Below are positions 59,068-64,000 of a stretch of DNA of 64,000 bases, piece after piece. Source of the DNA: Ponticoccus alexandrii (GTDB lineage Bacteria > Pseudomonadota > Alphaproteobacteria > Rhodobacterales > Rhodobacteraceae); NCBI RefSeq assembly GCF_016806125.1, contig NZ_CP047166.1:1364001-1428000 (forward strand), read 5' to 3'. The notes beneath the pieces were generated by a model. It searched no databases, was not told the DNA's origin, and saw only the letters and a list, made by a program, of their open reading frames with translations. How positions within the stretch are numbered: the first letter of the stretch is position 1; each line of letters begins with the position of its first letter. A program made the translations under genes and the position numbers.

Positions 59068-62000
59068 TTGGGGGCTCGCAGGGGAAAGAGTGGCGCGGGC
59101 AGCAGGCCGCTGGCGGTCGACGGGGCGCATGAGCACGTCTACGTCGCGCGGGAACGCGATGCGACGGTTTCCGCCCGGGCTGACTTTGGGCAGTCTGGTA
59201 TCGCAGCCATCTCCGGCGCCATCGGCATGGGTCTCGCAACCCAGAACGCCACGGCAGAGGGCCAGACATCCCTTCAGGCCGCGCTTGCCCCCAAAGAGGC
59301 CCCGGGTCAGGAGGCCGGAGAGGCTGGTCGGAAGCGGGCGCCCGATGCAAACAGGAAGCCGGTGGAGTCCGATGAAGCCGAGGCCGGACCTGCGGATGAG
59401 ACCGGATTGCAGGCGGCCCCGCAGGTGGAGGTGCCGACGGCGGAAGGCCTGGCCGATTTCGTGTCGCAGGACACGGTCGAGATCGATGTAGGTGCAGGGA
59501 CTTTCCCCTTTGCCGATTCTGACACCCGTGATGAGCCTACGGCGGTGGAGGTCGCAAGGGCGGCGACGGCAGATGCGATCGATGCAGCCCCGTCTGCCGC
59601 GGTCCCTGAAGCGGTTGTCGACACGCGATCGGACGTCGGCGTCGCCAAGCCATTGGGGCCGGCGGACAGCGACAGCGATCAACCGCCTTCCGTTTCGCCT
59701 TCGGTGCCAGAGGAGCCTCCTGCACCTTCGACTGACAAGGCGGCAAACGGATTCGGGGACGATGAACCCGGCGATGCGGTCGCAGACGGGGGCGGTGTGC
59801 TGGATGGCGTTGTTGGCGACGATGGGCTTGTGGACTCGGTTGTCGATGCGGTGACCGGCGACGACGGTCTTCTGGACGGTATTGTCGGCGACGACGGTCT
59901 GGTGGACTCGGTACTCGACGCGGTGGTTGGCGAAGACGGTCTTCTGGACGGCATTGTCGGGGACGACGGTCTGGTGGACTCGGTACTCGACGCGGTGGTT
60001 GGCGAAGACGGTCTTCTGGACGGTATTGTCGGGGACGACGGTCTGGTGGACTCGGTACTCGACGCGGTGGTTGGCGAAGACGGTCTTCTGGATGGCATTG
60101 TCGGGGACGACGGTCTGGTGGACTCGGTACTCGACGCGGTGGTTGGCGAAGACGGTCTTCTGGATGGCATTGTCGGCGACGACGGTCTGGTGGACTCGGT
60201 TCTCGACACGGTGACCGGCGAAGGCGGCGTTGTCGACGCGGTGCTTGGCGAGGACGGTCTGCTGGATGGCATTGTCGGCGACGACGGCCTCGTGGACTCG
60301 GTTCTCGACACGGTGACCGGCGACGGCGGCGTGGTTGACGCGGTGCTTGGCGACGACGGTCTTCTGGACGGCATTGTCGGCGACGATGGCCTCGTGGACT
60401 CGGTTCTCGACACGGTGACCGGCGACGGCGGCGTGGTTGACGCGGTGCTTGGCGACGACGGTCTTCTGGATGGCATTGTCGGCGGCGACGGCCTTGTGGA
60501 CTCGGTTCTCGACACGGTGACCGGCGACGGCGGCGTGGTTGACGCGGTGCTTGGCGACGACGGTCTTCTGGATGGCATTGTCGGCGACGACGGCCTCGTG
60601 GACTCGGCGCTGGACACGGTGACCGGCGACGGCGGCGTTGTGGACGCGGTGCTGGGCGAGGACGGTCTGCTGGATGGCATTGTCGGCGGCGACGGCCTTG
60701 TGGACTCGGTTCTCGACACGGTGACCGGCGACGGCGGCGTGGTTGACGCGGTGCTTGGCGACGACGGTCTTCTGGACGGCATTGTCGGCGACGATGGCCT
60801 CGTGGACTCGGTTCTCGACACGGTGACCGGCGACGGCGGCGTGGTTGACGCGGTGCTTGGCGACGACGGTCTTCTGGATGGCATTGTCGGCGGCGACGGC
60901 CTTGTGGACTCGGTTCTCGACACGGTGACCGGCGACGGCGGCGTGGTTGACGCGGTGCTTGGCGACGACGGTCTTCTGGATGGCATTGTCGGCGACGACG
61001 GCCTCGTGGACTCGGTTCTCGACACGGTGACCGGCGACGGCGGCGTTGTGGACGCGGTGCTGGGCGAGGACGGTCTTCTGGATGGCATTGTCGGCGGCGA
61101 CGGCCTTGTGGACTCGGTTCTCGACACGGTGACCGGCGACGGCGGCGTTGTGGACGCGGTGCTTGGCGACGACGGACTTCTGGACGGCATTGTCGGCGAC
61201 GATGGCCTCGTGGACTCGGTTCTCGACTCGGTGACCGGCGAGGGGGGGCTTCTGGGGGGGCTGCTCGGAGGTCTACTGGGAGCCGGGGATACGAAAGACA
61301 CGGTCGCGGTCGACGAGGAACTTCTGGACGGCGTTGCCGGAGACGATGGCCTTGTGGACTCGGTTCTCGACTCGGTGACCGGCGACGGCGGCGTTGTCGA
61401 CGCGGTCCGTGGCGAGGGCGGTCTTCTGGATGGCATTGCCGGCGACGATGGCCTCGTGGACTCGGCGCTGGATACGGTGACCGGCGACGGCGGCGTTGTC
61501 GACGCGGTGCTGGGCGACGAGGGTCTGTTGGACGGCGTTGTCGGCGACGACGGCCTCGTGGACTCGGCGCTGGATACGGTGACCGGCGACGGCGGCGTGG
61601 TCGACGCGGTCCGTGGCGAGGGCGGTCTTCTGGATGGCATTGCCGGCGACGATGGCCTCGTGGACTCGGCGCTGGATACGGTGACCGGCGACGGCGGCGT
61701 TGTCGACGCGGTGCTGGGCGACGAGGGTCTGTTGGACGGCGTTGTCGGCGACGACGGCCTCGTGGACTCGGCGCTGGATACGGTGACCGGCGACGGAGGC
61801 GTGGTCGACGCGGTGCTTGGCGACGACGGTCTTCTGGATGGCATTGCCGGGGACGATGGCCTCGTGGATTCGGTTCTCGACACGGTGACCGGCGAGGGGG
61901 GGCTGCTCGGAGGTCTGCTGGGAGCCGGAGATACGAAAGACACGGTCGCGGTCGACGAGGAACTTCTGGACGGTGTTGTCGGCGACGACGGCCTCGTGGA

Positions 62001-64000
62001 CTCTGCGCTGGATACGGTGACCGGCGACGGCGGCGTTGTCGACGCGGTGCTTGGCGACGAGGGTCTGTTGGACGGCGTTGTCGGCGACGACGGCTTCGTG
62101 GACTCGGCGCTGGATACGGTGACCGGCGACGGCGGCGTTGTCGACGCGGTGCTGGGCGAGGACGGTCTGCTGGACGGCGTTGCCGGGGACGGTGGCCTTG
62201 TGGACTCAGCGCTGGATACGGTGACTGGCGACGGCGGCGTTGTCGACGCGGTCCGTGGCGAGGGCGGTCTTCTGGATAGCATTGCCGGCGACGATGGCCT
62301 CGTGGACTCGGCGCTGGATACGGTGACCGGCGACGGCGGCGTTGTCGACGCGGTGCTGGGCGACGAGGGTCTGTTGGACGGCGTTGTCGGCGACGACGGC
62401 CTCGTGGACTCGGCGCTGGATACGGTGACCGGCGACGGCGGCGTTGTCGACGCGGTGCTTGGCGACGAGGGTCTGTTGGACGGCGTTGTCGGCGACGACG
62501 GCCTCGTGGACTCGGCGCTGGATACGGTGACCGGCGACGGCGGCGTTGTCGACGCGGTCCTTGGCGACGAGGGTCTGTTGGACGGCGTTGTCGGCGACGA
62601 CGGCCTCGTGGACTCGGCGCTGGATACGGTGACCGGCGACGGCGGCGTTGTCGACGCGGTGCTGGGCGACGAGGGTCTGTTGGACGGCGTTGTCGGCGAC
62701 GGTGGCCTCGTGGACTCGGCGCTGGATACGGTGACCGGCGACGGCGGCGTTGTCGACGCGGTGCTGGGCGAGGACGGTCTGCTGGACGGCGTTGCCGGGG
62801 ACGGTGGCCTTGTGGACTCAGCGCTGGATACGGTGACTGGCGACGGCGGCGTGGTCGACGCGGTGCTTGGCGAGGACGGTCTGCTGGACGGCGTTGCCGG
62901 GGACGGTGGCCTTGTGGACTCAGCGCTGGATACGGTGACTGGCGACGGCGGCGTGGTCGACGCGGTGCTGGGCGAGGACGGTCTGCTGGACGGCGTTGCC
63001 GGAGACGATGGCCTCGTGGATTCGGTGCTCGACACGGTGACCGGCGACGGCGGCGTGGTTGACGCGGTGCTGGGCGACGAGGGTCTGCTGGACGGTGTTG
63101 CCGGGGACGGTGACCTCGTGGACACGGCGCTGGATACGGTGACCGGCGACGGCGGCGTGGTCGACGCGGTGCTGGGCGACGACGGTCTTCTGGACGGCGT
63201 TGCCGGGGACGGTGACCTCGTGGATTCGGCGCTGGATACGGTGACCGGCGACGGCGGCGTGGTCGACGCGGTGCTTGGCGACGACGGTCTGCTGGACGGC
63301 GTTGCCGGGGACGATGGCCTCGTGGATACGGCGCTGGATACGGTGACCGGCGACGGCGGCGTGGTTGACGCGGTGCTTGGCGAGGACGGTCTGCTGGACG
63401 GCGTTGCCGGGGACGGTGGCCTTGTGGACTCAGCGCTGGATACGGTGACTGGCGACGGCGGCGTGGTCGACGCGGTGCTGGGCGAGGACGGTCTGCTGGA
63501 CGGCGTTGCCGGAGACGATGGCCTCGTGGATTCGGTGCTCGACACGGTGACCGGCGACGGCGGCGTGGTTGACGCGGTGCTGGGCGACGAGGGTCTGCTG
63601 GACGGTGTTGCCGGGGACGGTGACCTCGTGGACACGGCGCTGGATACGGTGACCGGCGACGGCGGCGTGGTCGACGCGGTGCTGGGCGACGACGGTCTTC
63701 TGGACGGCGTTGCCGGGGACGGTGACCTCGTGGATTCGGCGCTGGATACGGTGACCGGCGACGGCGGCGTGGTCGACGCGGTGCTTGGCGACGACGGTCT
63801 GCTGGACGGCGTTGCCGGGGACGATGGCCTCGTGGATACGGCGCTGGATACGGTGACCGGCGACGGCGGCGTGGTTGACGCGGTGCTTGGCGAGGGCGGT
63901 CTGCTGGACGGCGTTGCCGGCGACGACGGCCTCGTGGATTCGGCGCTGGATACGGTGACCGGGGGCGGTGGCCTCTTCGGGTCTCTTCTGGGGGCCTTGG
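59068..64000 (+). CDS. Giant acidic repeat protein, 5' part (at least 1,644 codons, no stop in window)
   Basis: The frame is open from 58819 to the right edge. TTG at 59068 with GAAAGGA upstream is the best start; the first ATG is at 59227. Residues 1-230 are a unique Ala/Glu/Pro-rich region with two motifs (HEHVYVARERDATVSARADF and P-P-S-V-S-P-S-V-P-E-E-P-P-A-P). The rest is a G-D-x-G-x-x-D repeat array, strongly acidic and free of Cys. No signal peptide is obvious. A secreted surface or biofilm protein with a C-terminal type I secretion signal beyond the window is the favoured guess. No named family is claimed. Confidence 0.75.
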   Translation, partial: MGARRGKSGAGSRPLAVDGAHEHVYVARERDATVSARADFGQSGIAAISGAIGMGLATQNATAEGQTSLQAALAPKEAPGQEAGEAGRKRAPDANRKPVESDEAEAGPADETGLQAAPQVEVPTAEGLADFVSQDTVEIDVGAGTFPFADSDTRDEPTAVEVARAATADAIDAAPSAAVPEAVVDTRSDVGVAKPLGPADSDSDQPPSVSPSVPEEPPAPSTDKAANGFGDDEPGDAVADGGGVLDGVVGDDGLVDSVVDAVTGDDGLLDGIVGDDGLVDSVLDAVVGEDGLLDGIVGDDGLVDSVLDAVVGEDGLLDGIVGDDGLVDSVLDAVVGEDGLLDGIVGDDGLVDSVLDAVVGEDGLLDGIVGDDGLVDSVLDTVTGEGGVVDAVLGEDGLLDGIVGDDGLVDSVLDTVTGDGGVVDAVLGDDGLLDGIVGDDGLVDSVLDTVTGDGGVVDAVLGDDGLLDGIVGGDGLVDSVLDTVTGDGGVVDAVLGDDGLLDGIVGDDGLVDSALDTVTGDGGVVDAVLGEDGLLDGIVGGDGLVDSVLDTVTGDGGVVDAVLGDDGLLDGIVGDDGLVDSVLDTVTGDGGVVDAVLGDDGLLDGIVGGDGLVDSVLDTVTGDGGVVDAVLGDDGLLDGIVGDDGLVDSVLDTVTGDGGVVDAVLGEDGLLDGIVGGDGLVDSVLDTVTGDGGVVDAVLGDDGLLDGIVGDDGLVDSVLDSVTGEGGLLGGLLGGLLGAGDTKDTVAVDEELLDGVAGDDGLVDSVLDSVTGDGGVVDAVRGEGGLLDGIAGDDGLVDSALDTVTGDGGVVDAVLGDEGLLDGVVGDDGLVDSALDTVTGDGGVVDAVRGEGGLLDGIAGDDGLVDSALDTVTGDGGVVDAVLGDEGLLDGVVGDDGLVDSALDTVTGDGGVVDAVLGDDGLLDGIAGDDGLVDSVLDTVTGEGGLLGGLLGAGDTKDTVAVDEELLDGVVGDDGLVDSALDTVTGDGGVVDAVLGDEGLLDGVVGDDGFVDSALDTVTGDGGVVDAVLGEDGLLDGVAGDGGLVDSALDTVTGDGGVVDAVRGEGGLLDSIAGDDGLVDSALDTVTGDGGVVDAVLGDEGLLDGVVGDDGLVDSALDTVTGDGGVVDAVLGDEGLLDGVVGDDGLVDSALDTVTGDGGVVDAVLGDEGLLDGVVGDDGLVDSALDTVTGDGGVVDAVLGDEGLLDGVVGDGGLVDSALDTVTGDGGVVDAVLGEDGLLDGVAGDGGLVDSALDTVTGDGGVVDAVLGEDGLLDGVAGDGGLVDSALDTVTGDGGVVDAVLGEDGLLDGVAGDDGLVDSVLDTVTGDGGVVDAVLGDEGLLDGVAGDGDLVDTALDTVTGDGGVVDAVLGDDGLLDGVAGDGDLVDSALDTVTGDGGVVDAVLGDDGLLDGVAGDDGLVDTALDTVTGDGGVVDAVLGEDGLLDGVAGDGGLVDSALDTVTGDGGVVDAVLGEDGLLDGVAGDDGLVDSVLDTVTGDGGVVDAVLGDEGLLDGVAGDGDLVDTALDTVTGDGGVVDAVLGDDGLLDGVAGDGDLVDSALDTVTGDGGVVDAVLGDDGLLDGVAGDDGLVDTALDTVTGDGGVVDAVLGEGGLLDGVAGDDGLVDSALDTVTGGGGLFGSLLGAL
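59815..63999 (+). repeat. In-register protein repeat array, 72- and 102-base units
   Basis: There are 42 copies of the marker G-L-V-D-S/T (or close variant). Spacing is 72 bases five times (59838 to 60198), 102 bases ten times (to 61218), 144 once, 102 five times (61362 to 61872), 132 once, then 102 bases 19 times (62004 to 63942). All steps are multiples of three. The 34-residue unit is G-D-D-G-L-V-D-S-V-L-D-T-V-T, G-D-G-G-V-V-D-A-V-L, G-D-D-G-L-L-D-G-I-V. The 24-residue unit lacks the middle decad. Two Gly/Leu-rich spacers with D-T-K-D-T-V-A-V-D-E-E start near 61234 and 61888, and a third begins at the window end. Confidence 0.95.
62856..63894 (+). repeat. 510-base perfect tandem duplication inside the repeat array
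   Basis: Bases 62856-63384 and 63366-63894 read identically at an offset of exactly 510, five 102-base units; the first clear mismatch beyond is at 63895. Neighbouring 102-base units differ at several positions, so this higher-order copy is much younger than the units themselves. Confidence 0.8.

Noticed and set aside
59882-60214. Plus-strand frame with WWTRYSTRW repeats
   Set aside because: It is another frame of the same 72-base units and lacks a start context.
59679-63635. Minus-strand open frame of 1,318 codons rich in Ser/Pro/Thr
   Set aside because: It is the antisense shadow of the repeat array. The repeats contain no stop in this frame, so it stays open by periodicity. The plus-strand frame has the better start, ribosome binding site and codon use, and runs off the right edge.
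1-64000. CRISPR array, rRNA or tRNA genes
   Set aside because: No spaced direct repeats of CRISPR type, no tRNA cloverleaf and no rRNA-like stretch were noticed. The only repeat arrays are coding or origin-like.

Overview
The window looks like a chromosome segment of an alphaproteobacterium, most likely a Rhodobacterales member (Rhodobacter/Paracoccus/Roseobacter type). The evidence is the high GC content with G/C-ending codons, many 4-base ATGA/GTGA gene overlaps, a tail module like that of the Rhodobacter gene transfer agent (GTA), and a set of small phage families (DUF2924, DUF6362, DUF6441, DUF2163, DUF2460, DUF2793) that I associate with this group from memory. No rRNA, tRNA or CRISPR array was seen.

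Layout. 1-4.9 kb: the first codons of a DUF5131-like gene, then a probable restriction-modification island (PLD-family nuclease, two DNA methyltransferases, ribbon-helix-helix protein). 4.9-7.3 kb: a four-gene serine-recombinase operon read leftwards. 7.4-10.3 kb: a two-gene cassette of unknown function and an HNH nuclease. 10.7-24.8 kb: the early region of a prophage, nearly all on the plus strand. It has a sigma-like gene, a P-loop ATPase, an ssDNA-binding candidate, a DEAD-type helicase, a RecB/Cas4-like nuclease, a primase-helicase, a candidate replication origin, a RuvC-like nuclease, a ParB-domain methyltransferase and a C5 methyltransferase overlapped along its length by a second open frame. 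25.8-48.5 kb: the late region. It has a lambda-type head module (TerS, TerL, portal, protease-capsid fusion), a tail module with a programmed -1 frameshift site in the tail-assembly chaperone, a tape measure, a GTA-type distal tail (DUF2460, DUF2163, NlpC/P60, megatron hub), a fibre with a C1q-like end, and a lysis cassette (M15 endolysin and nested spanins). A cargo cassette (small membrane protein, SDR oxidoreductase, LysR regulator) interrupts the tail genes at 33.6-35.6 kb.

48.5-56.5 kb: a copper-handling island with a DUF411 protein, a Cu(I) P-type ATPase, a TVP38-type membrane protein, two cytochromes c, a Tat-exported multicopper oxidase, a Crp/Fnr regulator and a His/Met-rich periplasmic protein. 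56.9-58.8 kb: remnants of another mobile element (AlpA-like protein, a DUF927 protein without its Walker A motif, a GntR regulator). 59.07 kb to the right edge: the first 1,644 codons of a giant acidic protein with 42 in-register Gly/Asp repeats. It has no stop in the window.

How the parts fit: the recombinase operon could mobilise the block from about 4.9 to 48.5 kb, the early genes replicate and modify its DNA, and the late genes package and release it. The restriction cassette, the two-gene cassette, the SDR/LysR cassette and the copper island look like cargo or neighbouring accessory DNA. I could not locate attachment sites, so the element boundaries are inferred.
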